Of a stretch of DNA of 64,000 nucleotides, positions 1 to 11,422 are shown in pieces. The stretch is from Orientallactaga sibirica (taxonomy: Eukaryota > Chordata > Mammalia > Rodentia > Dipodidae). The notes beneath the pieces were generated by a model, which did no database searches, was not told where the DNA came from, and worked only from the letters and a program-made list of their open reading frames with translations. Where the stretch lies: the NCBI GenBank assembly GCA_036365145.1, contig JAEOAD010000025.1, positions 30,079,001 to 30,143,000 of the forward strand. Reading direction: 5' to 3'. How positions within the stretch are numbered: the stretch's first letter is position 1; each line of letters starts with the position of its first letter. The position numbers and the translations under genes were made by a program.

Positions 1-139
1 TCTACTTCATGCTGCAGTTTGCATCAGATTGATCTGAAACCTGAAATAGCATTTTGGCTGGTTTAAGTACACATAAATACTCATGTGAAATGGGATTGAT
101 CTGCTTGAGCAAGGTTAGAGAAAGGCAAGGCAGAGCTAA

Positions 140-307
140 GCCTTTATGTGGTGGCGCACGCTTTTAATCCCAGCACTCGGGAAGCAGAGGCAGGAGGATC
201 ACTGTGAGTTTGAAACCAGCCTGGGACTACAGAGTGAGTTCCAGGTCAGCCGGGGGTTCACTGAAAGCCTACCTTGAAAAAAACAAAAACAAAGCAAAGC
301 AAAACAA
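140..307 (+). repeat. B1 SINE
   Basis: Sense B1 (7SL-derived) with the A-box region, the tttaatcccagcactcgg block and an A-rich tail containing C interruptions. The first ten bases are diverged. Confidence 0.85.
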
Positions 308-820
308 ATAAGTCATGGCCCAAGAACCTTATATATTTTTTTAAGGCTGAGTATCTCAAAAAAAGTGGTTCTGCTTTATCTAACAGAGAGCCTTTGAGAG
401 ATTAAATTGATCATAAAATCAAGATGCTAACAGATGATGCTCAACTCTTCTTGACACTTCACAAGTGGACATGGGTATTTTAATTAGATGTTGGAAAATG
501 GAGGGAAAGTGAAGCAAGAACATTCTGACTGCTTTTCCAAATCCTTTTCTCACACCTCTCCTCACCATTCTACACCACCTGGGATTCAATCAGAGTTGCT
601 CTCCCTCCCACCAAACTCCGCACCCCAGGCGCAGGGCCTAAGGTACCTGGAAATGCACTAAGGTGCCAAAAGATGCTCTGAGTCCTCAGAAAATGAGAAG
701 CGCTCATCCTACTAGGAAAGCCAAAGGGACAAGACTTAGAAAAAAAAGAAGGATTCTGGGAAAAAACATGACACATACTCAATTTAAAAAATAAGTCTCC
801 AATTTAAAGAAAAGTTTTCT
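308..820. other. No recognisable feature
   Basis: AT-rich sequence. Short open frames on either strand lack a start context, splice context or recognisable protein similarity. Confidence 0.5.
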
Positions 821-824
821 TTTC

Positions 825-1025
825 AAATTTATTTATTTACTTATTTATTTATTTGCAAGCAGAGTAAGAGACACAGAGAGAGACGAATGGGTATGGTAGA
901 GTCTCCAGCCACTGCAAACTCTAGATGCCTTCGCCACTTTGTCCATCATGGTTACTGGGGAGTTGAACCTGGATCCTTAGGCTTTGCAGGTAAGTGCTTT
1001 AACAGCTAAGCAATCTTTCCAGCTC
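825..1025 (-). repeat. Dip-type SINE (B2 superfamily)
   Basis: Antisense copy. The (TTTA)n tail and GA-rich stretch come first, then the body, ending with the complement of the tRNA-like head at 1000-1025. It is moderately diverged. Confidence 0.8.
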
Positions 1026-1029
1026 CTGC

Positions 1030-1174
1030 CCCCCTTTTTTTGAGGCAGGGCCTCACTCTAGGCCAGGCTGACCTAGAACTCACTTTGTAGTCCAGGCTGG
1101 CCTCTACTCATGATGATTCTCCTGCCTCAGCCTCCAGAATACTGGGATTATAGGTGTAAGCTACCATGCCCAGC
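1030..1174 (-). repeat. B1 SINE
   Basis: Antisense B1 starting with a T-run and reading gaggcagggcctcactct. It abuts the Dip copy on its left with only a few bases between them. Confidence 0.85.
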
Positions 1175-1667
1175 TCAGGAAAGTTTTAAGTAAAATTTTC
1201 TTTTTCCAGAACCGTGTCAGTCCTTGACAGTCTGATGATTCTAGTACTTTGTTGTCCCTGTATAGACACAATGCAGCTAACATTAATACATTACTACCAT
1301 TTAACACGCAGACTTCATTTGCATGTCACCATGTTCCTTCATAGCAAAAGGTGCAGTTCAAAATCACATGTGGCCTCAATTGTTAGCAGGAAGATAAGAC
1401 CTGTTGACACTGTGCCTACAGAACTTTGAGATGAATAAACCCTTCTTTATGGAGAAGCCTGCCTCATGAGTTCTACCCGTGAACAGCACACAGACACAGC
1501 CCTTCTTCTTCTGCAGACCAGCAGCATAGCATCTCCAAATCTCTGCATTGAAAAGTCCTTAACTTAATGACACTCACAGAGTCAGTTTCGCTATCTATTC
1601 ACAGGTTTCGGGGTTGAGAGGTGGACACCTCTGGAGGTTTATCATTCTACCTCCTACAACATGTATG
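1175..1667. other. No recognisable feature
   Basis: Unique-looking sequence between SINEs and the solo LTR. I see no splice-flanked or codon-biased frame. An AATAAA at about 1434 has no transcript context. Confidence 0.4.
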
Positions 1668-1673
1668 TATATA

Positions 1674-2047
1674 TGTTGGGGTCCCCCCCCCAAGGCCAGC
1701 TCAGGAGGTCGGTAGGGTCTCAGCCGAGTTGGGGTGAGCAGTGCGGAGTCACAACACAGACTCTGGGAGTTGGGTGAAAGCGGGAGCGAGACTCCACAAA
1801 ACTCGTTTATTTAGCACAATGCACATAGGGTTTAAGGGGCTGCTAATCCTTGTATGGGGTGGTCCCCCTTTTTGTGACCAATGACAGCCCGTCTGTGGAC
1901 AGGAATCTCGTAGCAGACTTCTCGCGAGCATGGGACTGTAACTGTTGTCACACCAAGCCTGCGCAGAACGCCATTTTCACAGAAGCCACTTCCTGTTTTC
2001 TTCTGCCATGCGGTCTGGCTAGGACCAGGCCTGTATTGTGCCATACA
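1674..2047 (-). mobile_element. Solo LTR, class II ERV (ERVK/IAP-like)
   Basis: A 374-bp LTR reading on the minus strand from TGTATGG to CCCCAACA, so it has proper TG...CA ends. It is flanked by the direct repeat TATATA at 1668-1673 and 2048-2053; a 6-bp duplication is typical of class II ERVs. A minus-strand polyadenylation signal (AATAAA) lies near 1803-1812, followed by a GC-rich R/U5-like part. No gag, pol or env sequence adjoins it, so it is a recombined solo LTR. The low-complexity target makes the duplication slightly less decisive, but its exact match at both boundaries supports the call. Confidence 0.75.
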
Positions 2048-2053
2048 TATATA

Positions 2054-3335
2054 AATGCATATTTCTGGAGCTATATAGTATATTGACTATTTCAAGTTTA
2101 CTTATCCAACAACAACAGTGCACTCTTTAGGTTTCGCTGTGTTGGCTCTCTCAACTCCCTGCTCTGGCATTGGGAACCCTTTCTCTGAATTCATTGATAA
2201 TTACGTATTTTATTAATCTCCTCCATGAACCCAGCACACTAGTCCGCCTGCATCCTCTGACCAGCGGAGGACAACCTCCCACTCTGTCTGGGCTCTGATT
2301 CTTCACAACTGGCTTCACCACCACAGAGATGCCCTCCTTACCCCCAGTGGATTCTGCCACTGCACGCCTGGCTGCCTTGCAGCACTTCTCCTTCCCTGTT
2401 CAGACTTCGACCCACCTACCCGAGGAGGTCACCCATGTGGACACCCTCTCATTCCCTCCTGGACTCCAACCCTCCGCTCTGAGCCAGCATGGCTCTCACC
2501 AGTCAGTCCAGACACTGCCTTGCTCTGTCCCTAATGGTTTTAGGAGCAAGTCATTAAGACAGAAAAGAAAGAAAAGACCAAGTGAGATCTTTAGGAGGAA
2601 GAAAGGGCATGAAACGGATCGGATCAGGGTAAAATGTGGAATGCCAAGGAAGGAGAAGCCAGAATTGGGGGAAATTGGGTTACAATAGAGGACTTGGGGC
2701 TACTGAAATTGGCCCTCTTCTTAGGCCTATTTGCATGGCTGAGGAGCCCCCTCACGTTTTTCTGAGCCGAGAATGCTGTCCACAGCCCGGAGCCTCATCA
2801 AAACATATTGACAGTTCACCCTTCGGCCCCTGCTGTCTTGCTGATTAAGAACAGTGACTTGTCTGGGGGCAGATGACCGATGCTCTTGATGTGGGAAAGG
2901 CTTTTGGTCAAGTCAAATGGGAGTTTATTTTGAGGTACTCTAAAAACTAAAAATCAGAGATAAGCATATGAATTTTATTCCAAGATTGAACAGAAATGTT
3001 TCAGATCCTCTTAATTTAGGACAAAAAAATCACATCACAATTGCTCTTTTAATCCCTTCATTTTTCTTTAGAATCAGGCTCCTTAAATTGCTTATCATGA
3101 ATGGACCTTCTTGAGAAGAACACCTCAGAAATAAGCTGAAGGTCAGCCATGTTTGAAGGTTTTTCCCTTCTGAGGGGATGGGAAACTTGGCTCGGTGTCT
3201 TCTGTCTTATCCCAGCACCCAGGGCGAGGATGTGGCCCGGCAGGCAGGACTGCCTGGGGGAGTGAGCGTAGCTTCACTGTACAGCCATGCAAAAGCCAAA
3301 GCCCGTGAGTTCCACCTCAGTCCCTTTACTGGTTT
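2054..3335. other. No recognisable feature
   Basis: Unique-looking sequence. An open frame of about 119 codons at 2329-2688 (plus) has no recognisable domain, and its lysine/arginine-rich end falls in a purine-rich tract, so I do not call it a gene. Confidence 0.4.
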
Positions 3336-3337
3336 CC

Positions 3338-3490
3338 TGGTGACTTCAGGTGCGTCCCTGAATCTCCATCTTCAGTTTGCCCTTCCACCAGCTGGGGTTG
3401 ATAATACTCATTCATGGGATGGAGGCTGGAAAGGCTGATTAACAAATGGGGTAGTCGAGCAATGTTGATGGACAATGACCATAAAAGTGC
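3338..3490 (+). repeat. Possible MIR SINE
   Basis: Contains a degraded MIR core order: a ctgaatctc-like piece, tcttcagtttgcc, then ggggttgataatactcattcatggg. Divergence is high, consistent with an old mammal-wide repeat. Confidence 0.45.
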
Positions 3491-3813
3491 TCCCAGGAGT
3501 TCAGGGATGACTTGGTGTGGCCATTTCCGTTTGTCTTCATTCAACTCATGCCACGATGAATTCACACTGAATAATGTGAAACCGTCCACTGTGGTGCGTG
3601 TGTGTTTCCTATGTGCCTGCGCTTTGTATTGAAATGGAAAAATGAGTCAAAATCAAATTATGGGAAGATCAGACAATGTGAAATGTTTATGAGCAAAAAT
3701 TGTTATTCGGCAACTGTAAAGTCTAACGATTAATTTGTTTGAAGAGTTATTTTCATCATAAACATTATCTGAGGGAAGATGAGTAGTTTCTAGGTGTGAA
3801 AGATACATTTTAG

Positions 3814-3985
3814 CTTTTTTTCTTTTTGTTTTTTCTTTTGGTTTTTTTTGAGGTAGGGTCTCACTCTGGCCCAGGCTGACCTGGAATTAACTATGTAGTC
3901 TCAGGGTGGCCTTGAACTCATAACAATCCTTCTACCTCTGCCTCCCAAGAGCTGGTATTAAAGGCGTGTGCCACTGCGCCTGACC
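3814..3985 (-). repeat. B1 SINE
   Basis: Antisense B1 with a long T-rich tail interrupted by C and G. The complement of the head ends at gtgccactgcgcctgacc. Confidence 0.85.
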
Positions 3986-3989
3986 CACA

Positions 3990-4545
3990 TTTTAGCTTTT
4001 AAGAGGAAGAGTAGAAATCCAGTTAAGGACATGGGGTTCCTTGCTAAAAAGGCTGGCCTCTTATACTGCCAAGAGCATAATAAAATGAATATCATCAGTA
4101 CATATAGGGGGTCAAGCTAGATTGTGCACTAAAAATGATTATTCCATATACCCGAAAAATCCTCATTTGTAAATGGGACATCTATATCATCTCTTCCCAA
4201 GTTCAAGAAAAATCACAAAATTGGGCCATAAACAATGTGAGAGCTGGAGGAAAGAAGGAGCGTTGTGGAATACTGTCTTTCCAACATGACACTGACATTG
4301 CGCTTATGAACTCACAGCAGTTGTGGCTACCTGCACAAGACTGGACGGTCAGTGTTCAGGCAGGGATGGGGAAGTTCTCGTGGGACCCCATCCTTCCCTG
4401 AGGAGCTCTTGGCAGTTAGTGATTGCTGGGGGAAGGGGAGAGATTTTCTTCAGTGGCATAGCCACTGGTAAGCTGTCCATATACTGGTAAATAACTCCCA
4501 TATGCTCAAGCACGAACAACCTCATTTAACTCATTGGGTCACAAA
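3990..4545. other. No recognisable feature
   Basis: Unique-looking sequence; no gene or repeat recognised. The 88-codon frame at 4135-4401 has no recognisable similarity. Confidence 0.4.
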
Positions 4546-4546
4546 G

Positions 4547-4610
4547 AAGAGTAAGAAAAAGAAAAAAGAAAGGAGAAAAGAAAGAAGGAAAGAAAGAGAA
4601 CAAGCAAGCA
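4547..4610. repeat. Purine-rich (GAAA/GGAA) low-complexity tract
   Basis: Imperfect A/G run such as aagaaaaagaaaaaagaaagg. Confidence 0.8.
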
Positions 4611-4675
4611 ATGGAAGTAGCGTGTTCAGGACATGAGAAGACCGTGGGAAAGAATGCATCAAAAACGTGTTATTA

Positions 4676-4822
4676 GCTGGCTGTGGTGGTGCACGCTTTT
4701 AATCCAAACTCTTGGGAGGCAGGGTAGGAGGATCGCTGTGAGTTTGAGGCCAGCCTGGGACTGCCGAGCGAGTTCCAGGTCAGCCTGGGCTACAGTGAGA
4801 CCCTGCCTCGAAAAAACAAACA
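4676..4822 (+). repeat. B1 SINE
   Basis: Sense B1 from gctggctgtggtggtgcacgc to the tail gcctcgaaaaaacaaac. Confidence 0.88.
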
Positions 4823-5353
4823 GAAAAAGATGTGTTATCTACATGTATGAAATCATCAAAACAGAAAATTAAAATAGAAAATCCTCATTACACACACATG
4901 GAAAGGAGCTGTTTTGCAGTATCCCCTGACCCCCACCTTCAATGGCCTTATTTTTGAACTTGGAACAGCCAGAAGACATGTTTCTGTGTCAACTAGACAC
5001 AAGTTAGAAAATGCCACTGGAAAAATTAAAGACACAAAATAGCATAGCACAGAGTGAAGGAACAGGGGCTTGACAACTTTGTTTCCAATTGTCCCTTAGG
5101 CTTTGGCTTAGGGTAGGTCTTCTGGCTGGATGCTGGAGAAAAACTTTTGGACTGTTTTTGACAGATATAACAGGCCACATGAAATTTCCAATATCACTTT
5201 GGCCTTGGTTGCCTCTGGCACCCAGAACCAGTTGTCTTATGTATGTCAGGAGTAAGAGAAGGAAGAGGAAAAGGAAGGGAAGATATTAAAATTTGAGGGT
5301 CCAGATAGAAGAACTGAGACCAACTTTTTTTGTTGTTTAAGATTATTAGTCTC
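4823..5353. other. No recognisable feature
   Basis: Unique sequence ending in a purine-rich segment (aagagaaggaagaggaaaagg, about 5254-5282). No coding evidence. Confidence 0.4.
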
Positions 5354-5354
5354 A

Positions 5355-5536
5355 GGCTGGAGAGATGGCTTAGTAGTTAAGGCTTTAGCCTGCAAAGCCA
5401 AAGGACCCAGGTTCAATTCTCCAAGACCGAGGCCCATGTAAGCAGATGCACAAGGTGGCGCATGCTTCTGGAGTTCGTTTGCAGTGGCTGGAGGCCCTGG
5501 CGCGCCCATTCTCTCTCTGTCTCTCTCTATCTGCTG
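5355..5536 (+). repeat. Dip-type SINE
   Basis: Sense copy with a near-consensus tRNA-like head (ggctggagagatggcttag), the gatgcacaaggtggcgcatgc body and a CT-rich stretch, but no (AAAT)n tail. Confidence 0.88.
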
Positions 5537-5743
5537 AAGTCATTTAGTCAACTCATTTAATTTGTTCACTTTAGAAACATGACTGAGAGAGTAAAAAGAG
5601 ATGATAGGGAATGGGATAGAGGAGGGGTAAGGATACAAGAGGAGTTGGGTGGCGAAGATGGACAGAAGGAGAATAAACTAAAATGAATGGATACTTAAAA
5701 CTCTGCATGCTAGTTGAATATATACATCCATACATATTTATAT

Positions 5744-5774
5744 ATGGAGAGAGAGAGAGACAGAGAGAGAGAGA
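5744..5774. repeat. (GA)n microsatellite
   Basis: Short GA run with one C interruption. Confidence 0.85.
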
Positions 5775-5819
5775 ACAAATGACAACAAACGACAAATGAT
5801 GAAGAGGATTTGGGAAAAA

Positions 5820-6475
5820 GGAAAGCCGTTTTTACTATCAGTAAGAGTGTAAACTGATGCAGCCACTGTGGAAATCAGTATGTAAATTTCTCAAAAACTA
5901 AATTATGGAATTACCATATGACTTGGCTATATCGCTCTTGAGCATGAGCACAAAGGACTCTATATCCTATGACGAAGACACTTGCACATCCATGTTTATT
6001 GATGCTCTACTCACAATAGCCAGGAAATTAAATCAACCTAGATGTTGATCAACTGATGAGCGGATAAGGAAAATATGGTACACATACACAATGGAATTTT
6101 ATTCAAATGTAAAGGAAAATAAGACTATGAATTTTCAGGGAAAGTGATAGAACTGGAAAATATACAAAGTAAAGTAAGCCATACCCAGAAAGACAAAAAT
6201 CACATGTTCTCTCTCACATGTGGATCCTAACTTTTAATGTTTATATATGGGCAAATAAGGGGATATGAGAGTAGACAGAGACTAGGAAACTAGATAGAAG
6301 ACGGTGAGGGGGAATAAGAGGTTCTGAGAAAATGAGGCAAAAGGATACATGGGGCACGGAAGTGGAATGGGGGCTGGGGTGGGAGAGAGTACAGGGAGAG
6401 GGGAACGTGGAGAAGCAGAGGAAGAGAAACACAAAGAAATATTGTTTGGAAAATGCCATAATTAAATCTAATTCT
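5820..6475 (+). mobile_element. 5'-truncated L1: ORF2 C-terminus and 3'UTR
   Basis: Sense L1 fragment. The order cactgtggaaatcagtatg, atcctatgacgaagacacttgc, aatggaattttattc and cacatgttctctctcac matches the end of L1 ORF2, as in the larger element at 31.5-32 kb. A purine-rich 3'UTR follows to about 6475. The reading frame is broken by many substitutions and indels, so it is an old copy. Confidence 0.85.
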
Positions 6476-6576
6476 TTCTCACCAGGAGCTTTCAATGGCT
6501 GAAACATCTTCCTAGCCCCAAATTCTTTGTATGTAAATAAAAAATATGTTAAGTCCAAATCTAGGCATATCTCCAG

Positions 6577-6579
<3 letters not shown>

Positions 6580-6615
<36 letters not shown>
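6580..6615. repeat. (TTA)n microsatellite
   Basis: About twelve TTA units at the A-tail of the next, antisense B1; it probably arose from that tail. Confidence 0.9.
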
Positions 6616-6760
6616 GGTTTTGCAAGGTAGGGTCTCACTCTGGTCCAAGCTGACCTGGAATTAACTATGTAGTCTCAGGGTGGCCTTGAACTCTCGGCGA
6701 TCCTCCTACCTCTGCCTCCCAAGTGCTGGGATTAAAGGTGTGCGCCACCACGCCTGGCTC
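6616..6760 (-). repeat. B1 SINE
   Basis: Antisense B1, full length to gcgccaccacgcctggct. Confidence 0.9.
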
Positions 6761-6812
6761 TTCATTATTATTATTATTACTGCAAAAATTAGAAAACACT
6801 TATTTATTTACA

Positions 6813-6957
6813 TTTTTTTTGGAGGTAAGGTCTTGCTCTAGCCCAGGCTGACCTAAAACTCACTGTATAGTATCAAGATGGCCTGGAATGTAGGGCAGTC
6901 CCCCTACCTCTGTCTCCCAAGTGCTGGGATTAAAAGCACGCACTACCATGCCCGGCT
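6813..6957 (-). repeat. B1 SINE
   Basis: Antisense B1, more diverged than its neighbours (for example gtagggcagtccccctacc). Confidence 0.85.
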
Positions 6958-7075
6958 AGAAGACACTTTTAAATGAAAACCCAGGAAGCCATATCTGAAA
7001 GCCAGAATGTATGCATAGTGTACCTCAACAGTTAATAATAAAGACAAAACATAGCAATAGTCCTGTTTGCAATAA

Positions 7076-7233
7076 TTTTTTTTTTTTTTTTTTGGTTTGT
7101 TGAGGTAAGGTCTCACTCTAGCTCAGGCTGACCTGGATTTCACTATGTAGTCTCAGGGTGGCCTCAAACTCATGGTGATCCTCCCACTTCTGCCCCTCGA
7201 GTGCTGGGATTAAAGGCGCCACCATGCTCGGCT
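7076..7233 (-). repeat. B1 SINE
   Basis: Antisense B1 with a T-run of about 20. Two bases are lost in the head complement (ggcgccaccatgctcggct). Confidence 0.88.
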
Positions 7234-7235
7234 AA

Positions 7236-7399
7236 TTTTTTTTTTTTTTTTTTTTTTTCGGGGTAGGGTTTCACTCTAGCCCAAGCTGACCTATGAATTC
7301 ACTATGTAGTCTCAGGGTGGTCTTGAACACTCCTGGTGATCCTCCTACCTCTGTCTCCTGAGTGCTGGGATTAAAGGAGTGCACCACCACGCCCGGCTA
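7236..7399 (-). repeat. B1 SINE
   Basis: Antisense B1 directly following the previous copy, head to tail. Its T-run sits at the previous copy's head, so it probably inserted there. Confidence 0.9.
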
Positions 7400-7488
7400 G
7401 CATCTATTTTGGTTTTTAACAAACTCAAATTACTTGTTAAATGTTTTTCTTATAATAAGCATCAATGTCTTTTAAAAATACACTTCTT

Positions 7489-7543
7489 GGGCTGGAGAGA
7501 TGGCTTAGCGGTTAAGGCACTTGCCTGCAAAGCCAAAGTCTCA
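7489..7543 (+). repeat. Dip SINE head only (3'-truncated)
   Basis: About 55 bases match the Dip tRNA-like head almost perfectly, including gttaaggcacttgcctgc, then stop abruptly at aaagccaaagtctc. Body and tail are missing, unlike the usual 5' truncation of retroposons. Confidence 0.75.
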
Positions 7544-7544
7544 G

Positions 7545-9010
7545 GCTGGCTTGTGAAGACAGTTCCTTCTTGGGTGAGAAGTTAGCTTGGCTTCAATCCT
7601 TTGGGCTCAGAGAGGGGCTTGAGTGGCTTGGCTTCTTGAAGTCTCTGGTGTTTTCCGTGATGGGGAAGGGAAAAGTTTTGGAATCTTGCTTATGGTGTTC
7701 TCTGGAGCTCAGCTGGCTTCTGTCTTCTCCTTTGATTCCTCTGGTCTTGCAAGGCGTGTGAGTGTGTGTGAGAGCACTTCCTTCAGTGTCTACTCGTCCG
7801 TCTCACAAGCAGAATCTTTTGCAAGATTTGTTTAACTCCACACAGAGGTGAGATCTGAAGGGGAGGGGAAAGAGGCTTCAGGACACTGAGTAAGGAGAGG
7901 GAGGGGTTTTAAAGGATTTTCACTGGGGGGAGGAAGGCAACTGCACTGTACAGGAGCAGTGTTATATGGGCCGTGTGGGATGTGAAGAGACAGGTTGAGC
8001 ACCCAAGACTCAGTCCGTGTGATCAGATTTTCTGCTACACTTCAGTTGTATGGTGATTTCCCTCTGTGCATACCAGGATGCCATCTTGGACTAGAGAATG
8101 TTTTGGCCTGGTAGCTGTGGAAACCTTGGTGTAGAAAAATACAGTGACAGCTAGATCTCCGGTCATGGTAATGGAGCTGCTGACACTCCCTAGTAGAAGG
8201 AGGGGGCGATCACAGGGCCCTTCCCCGATTCCAGCCATTCCTACTTCCTGTCCACTTCCCCTGTCCTCCATCTCCCACCCAACTTCCAGTGATCTTGGAA
8301 GATGCTGGAATATATGGGAAGTAGGCAGAAAACTGAGAGGAGACCCTCATGGTACACCTGCCATGAGGTTGACATGCAAAATGGGATGGGACTTTGTGGT
8401 ATACAGTTATGTTTGAGTCACCCACGTTCTTCCAAGTAGCCCCTCACCTGTGCTCTGTAAGACACCTCAGCACTAGAATTGGATTTTCGTGCGACCATCT
8501 TGGTCTGTCATTTGGTGCCCTCTCTGGGGGTGAGCAGACATGTGATCGCATCTCTCCAGTGATAAAGCTCATGCAATAAACTGCTTTAGGGAAGTGACGT
8601 TTGGAATGTCATCTTCACCCAGGGCGACAGGTAGAGCAGTAAGGTGTAGTTAATTTTTATAACACTGGATAGGGTTTACCTGCTTCTTGACACAGCTGAA
8701 GAGAGGGTAGAGAGAAAAAGCAACTTTCTTGAAATCTAACAGGCATAAGCTCTTGAGAGATAAATTTTAATTTTAGTTAGTGAGTGTATATTCCCACTGA
8801 ACTTATTTAGATTATCCCTCCTTTAATTGAATATTATATTTATACATGTACTGGGTTAAAGGAAAAGGAAATATTCTCTGAATGGTGTGAGAGGTCCCAC
8901 CAACTATTCAGTCAGTGAACATATGTCTGAGCAGACATGAGCTGGGACATGTGAATAAGCCACTTTCTAGCTTTTCATAGAGGGGGCACCTCACCAAACT
9001 GAACTAGCTT
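7545..9010. other. Unique sequence, no gene recognised
   Basis: The longest repeat-free stretch of the first 10 kb. Overlapping short frames on both strands around 8035-8430 share no recognisable domain. No promoter-like CpG cluster is visible. Confidence 0.45.
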
Positions 9011-9019
9011 TTTGTAGCA

Positions 9020-9340
9020 CTTACTCTCTCACTGCTGCAACAACACACCTGACCAGAAGCAGGTTATGGGAGGAAAGGGGAAGCTTCATGATGGAGGTGG
9101 AGAAAAACATGGCAGCCAGTTCACAGTGTCACACATCTGCAGCAGAGGGAACAGCAAGAGCAAGGTGGTTCTGAACACGCAGTAAGGCTGGACTCATAAC
9201 CCGTAGATCTGCCCCTGACAACACACCTCTTTCAGCAAGGTTCCACCTCCCCAAAGTTCCACCAGCTGGGGACTAAGGAGAAAGTTTAGTCAAAAACACA
9301 CGAGGCTATGGGGGACATTTTACATTCAAACCACCACACT
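9020..9340 (-). mobile_element. MaLR-type LTR (ERVL-MaLR), antisense
   Basis: Carries the antisense signature of MaLR LTRs: ctgctgcaacaacacacctgac near the start, gatggaggtggagaaa and catggcagcc inside, and gctatgggggacattttacat near the end, with caaaccacca last. These ends are known from THE1, MST and MT LTRs. No internal sequence is present. The subfamily was not determined. Confidence 0.6.
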
Positions 9341-9520
9341 TCTGTTGTTGAAGATACCTAATTTTATCCATCTTTTATTTGCATGTATTGTAAAAAAAAA
9401 AGGGTTTTGGTGTGATGTTTCTCTGCATATAATGTACTTTGATCATAATCACCTTCCTGCATTTCCCTCTTTTACTCTCTGGCTCCTGTCCTTGTCCCAT
9501 CCCTCTTCCTTGTTAGTGTT

Positions 9521-9690
9521 AGTATTATTATTATTATTAATTTTTGAGAGAGAGAGAGAGAGAGAGAGGAGAGAAAATGGGCTTGCCAGGGCCTTTGGCT
9601 GCTGTGAATGAACTCCAGATACGTGCACCCCTTTGTGCACATGTGCAACACTGCATGCTTGTGTCACTGAGTCAGGCTATACAGACATAT
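9521..9690 (-). repeat. Dip-type SINE, long variant
   Basis: Antisense copy with TTA and GA runs, then gctgctgtgaatgaactcc and the extra segment containing gtgcaacactgcatgcttgtg that standard Dip copies lack. It breaks off before the head. Confidence 0.7.
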
Positions 9691-10100
9691 TGCCTTTAAA
9701 GAACTGAGAGTAGCTTTATATTTACGGGCTAATTTTTCTTTAATAGCTCAAATAGGTTCAATTACTGTTTACCTTTCTCAAAACATTGGGATAATTGCCC
9801 TAAGCTAAGTTGCAATGTGGCAGTTTAATTTGTTCTTTTTATAAGGTACTGTATATTTGAGGAGAGACATTTCCTTGTGGATTTCTTTTCACATGTGCCA
9901 GGATCTCTCAGAGAGGAGCACACATTTGGAGCTGACTGGAATTTCATGCTGAGCTCAGCTAGCCCAGCACAGTTGGTAAGGCCGTGCGCCTAATCCTGGA
10001 ATGGGAGCTATGACAGGTGGGTCCTAGTTCCAAATCTCCATAGGCTACAGTTGTCTAGGCAGTTCGCTTGCTTCTTCTGGTCAAAAAGGGGACTCTACAT
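9691..10100. other. No recognisable feature
   Basis: Unique sequence between SINE clusters; no coding or repeat signal. Confidence 0.4.
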
Positions 10101-10153
10101 TCTCTTCCTTCCTTCCTTCCATTTTTCTTTTTCTTTTCTTCTTCTTCTTCTTT

Positions 10154-10310
10154 TTTTTTTTTTTTGTTTAGTTTTTCGAGGTAGGGTCTCACTCTAGCTC
10201 AGGAGGACCTGGAATTCACTATGTAGTCTTGGGTGGCCTGGAACTCACAGAAATCCTCCTATCTGCCTTCTGACTGCTTGGATTAAAGGCGTGCCCCACC
10301 ACTCCTGGCT
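10154..10310 (-). repeat. B1 SINE
   Basis: Antisense B1 following a CT-rich run (10100-10153) that merges with its T-tail. Confidence 0.87.
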
Positions 10311-10320
10311 TGACTTCTGG

Positions 10321-10456
10321 TTTTTTTTGAAGCAGTGTCTCACTGTATCCCAGGCTAACCTGGAACTCTGTAGTCCAGGCTGGCATCCAACTCATAATGA
10401 CCTTACTACCTCAGCCTTAGTGCTGGGATTAAAGGTATATGCCACCACACCTGGCA
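10321..10456 (-). repeat. B1 SINE (diverged)
   Basis: Antisense B1 lacking several internal bases (acctggaactctgtagtccagg). Confidence 0.82.
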
Positions 10457-10474
10457 TAAATTGGCACACACTTT

Positions 10475-10563
10475 TACACCCACCTTTTATGTAGGTGCTG
10501 GGAATCTGAACTCAGGTTCTAATGCTGTGTGGCAAGTCCTTTACTGACTGAGCCATCTCCCCA
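10475..10563 (-). repeat. B2/B3-type SINE fragment
   Basis: Ends with the antisense tRNA-like head of murid-type B2/B3: aagtcctttactgactgagcc, then atctccccaa. It differs from Dip in the aatctgaactcaggttctaatg segment. Confidence 0.65.
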
Positions 10564-10687
10564 ATTATGTACATAGTGTTTAAAGTACAATAGTATTATT
10601 GCCCTCGACGTTTCCTCACTTCCTAATTCCCTTTTCTGTTTGCACTGCTGCAAGTGCTTGCTGCCACTGAACTACATCACCTGCCCT

Positions 10688-10820
10688 TAGATTTCGAGAC
10701 AGGGTCTCACAAAATAGCCTAGGCTGGCATTGAGCCCACTCTGTCACTTTTGAGGCTGGCCTCAGACTCTTAATCTTTCTGTGTGGAAGTGCTGGGATTG
10801 CAAGTGTCACTATACCCACC
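10688..10820 (-). repeat. Old B1 SINE
   Basis: Diverged antisense B1: tttcgagacagggtctcac, ggctggcctcagactc and gtgctgggattgcaagtgtc are recognisable in order. Confidence 0.65.
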
Positions 10821-11175
10821 TCCTAATTCTCTTTTTTGTAAGAAAAAAAAACCAGCATTTTGTAATACTTTCACAAATAAATTAGTGATTTCCTGGTACT
10901 TCCCTGTTTCCAAATAACATAACATTGCCTTTTATTTTAGTTTTATATATTATCTATTGAAGGTTTTAGCTTTCTTTCTTCCTCCAATACCCAGTTGGGA
11001 TCCAGGATAGCTATAGTGTGAGTTAGAGGTCAGCAGACTGAACTGTGGCCATGAGTCAGAGAATAGAGCTGTCATCAGAATACTATAGGCAGGTGTGGGG
11101 CCTGTGGGGAACAGCCTTGAACTTGTTTGCTCTTCGTGAATATTCAGACATTCTGAATGCCTCTCCTCAGCAACC

Positions 11176-11305
11176 TCTTCTGTTCTTTTTCTCTTCTCCT
11201 CTTTCCCTCCTATCCTCTCCCTCCCCTCCCTTCTTCTTCCCTTCCCTTTCTCCTCTTCCCTCTCCTCCCCTCTCTTTTTCTCTCCCTTCCTCTTCCCTCT
11301 GCCTT
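11176..11305. repeat. Pyrimidine-rich tract
   Basis: About 130 bases almost purely C/T on the plus strand, merging into the CT-rich part of the adjacent antisense Dip. It yields spurious Lys/Glu/Arg-rich and Ser/Pro/Leu-rich frames. Confidence 0.85.
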
Positions 11306-11422
11306 TCAAATTGTATTTGTTCAAAATTTTGTGCATCTGGCTTAAGTGGGACCTGGAGAATCAAACCTGAGTCCTTAGGCTTTGCAGGCAAGTGCCTTAA
11401 CCGTTAACCCTTCTCTCCAGCC
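11306..11422 (-). repeat. Dip-type SINE
   Basis: Antisense body and head (tttgtgcatctggcttaagtg to tctccagccc). Confidence 0.82.

Noticed and set aside
2329..2688. 119-codon plus-strand frame
   Set aside because: Low-complexity Lys/Arg end from purine-rich DNA, no recognisable family and no exon context.
10950..11407. Two frames of 120-128 codons on opposite strands
   Set aside because: They are the two readings of one pyrimidine-rich tract plus a Dip SINE.
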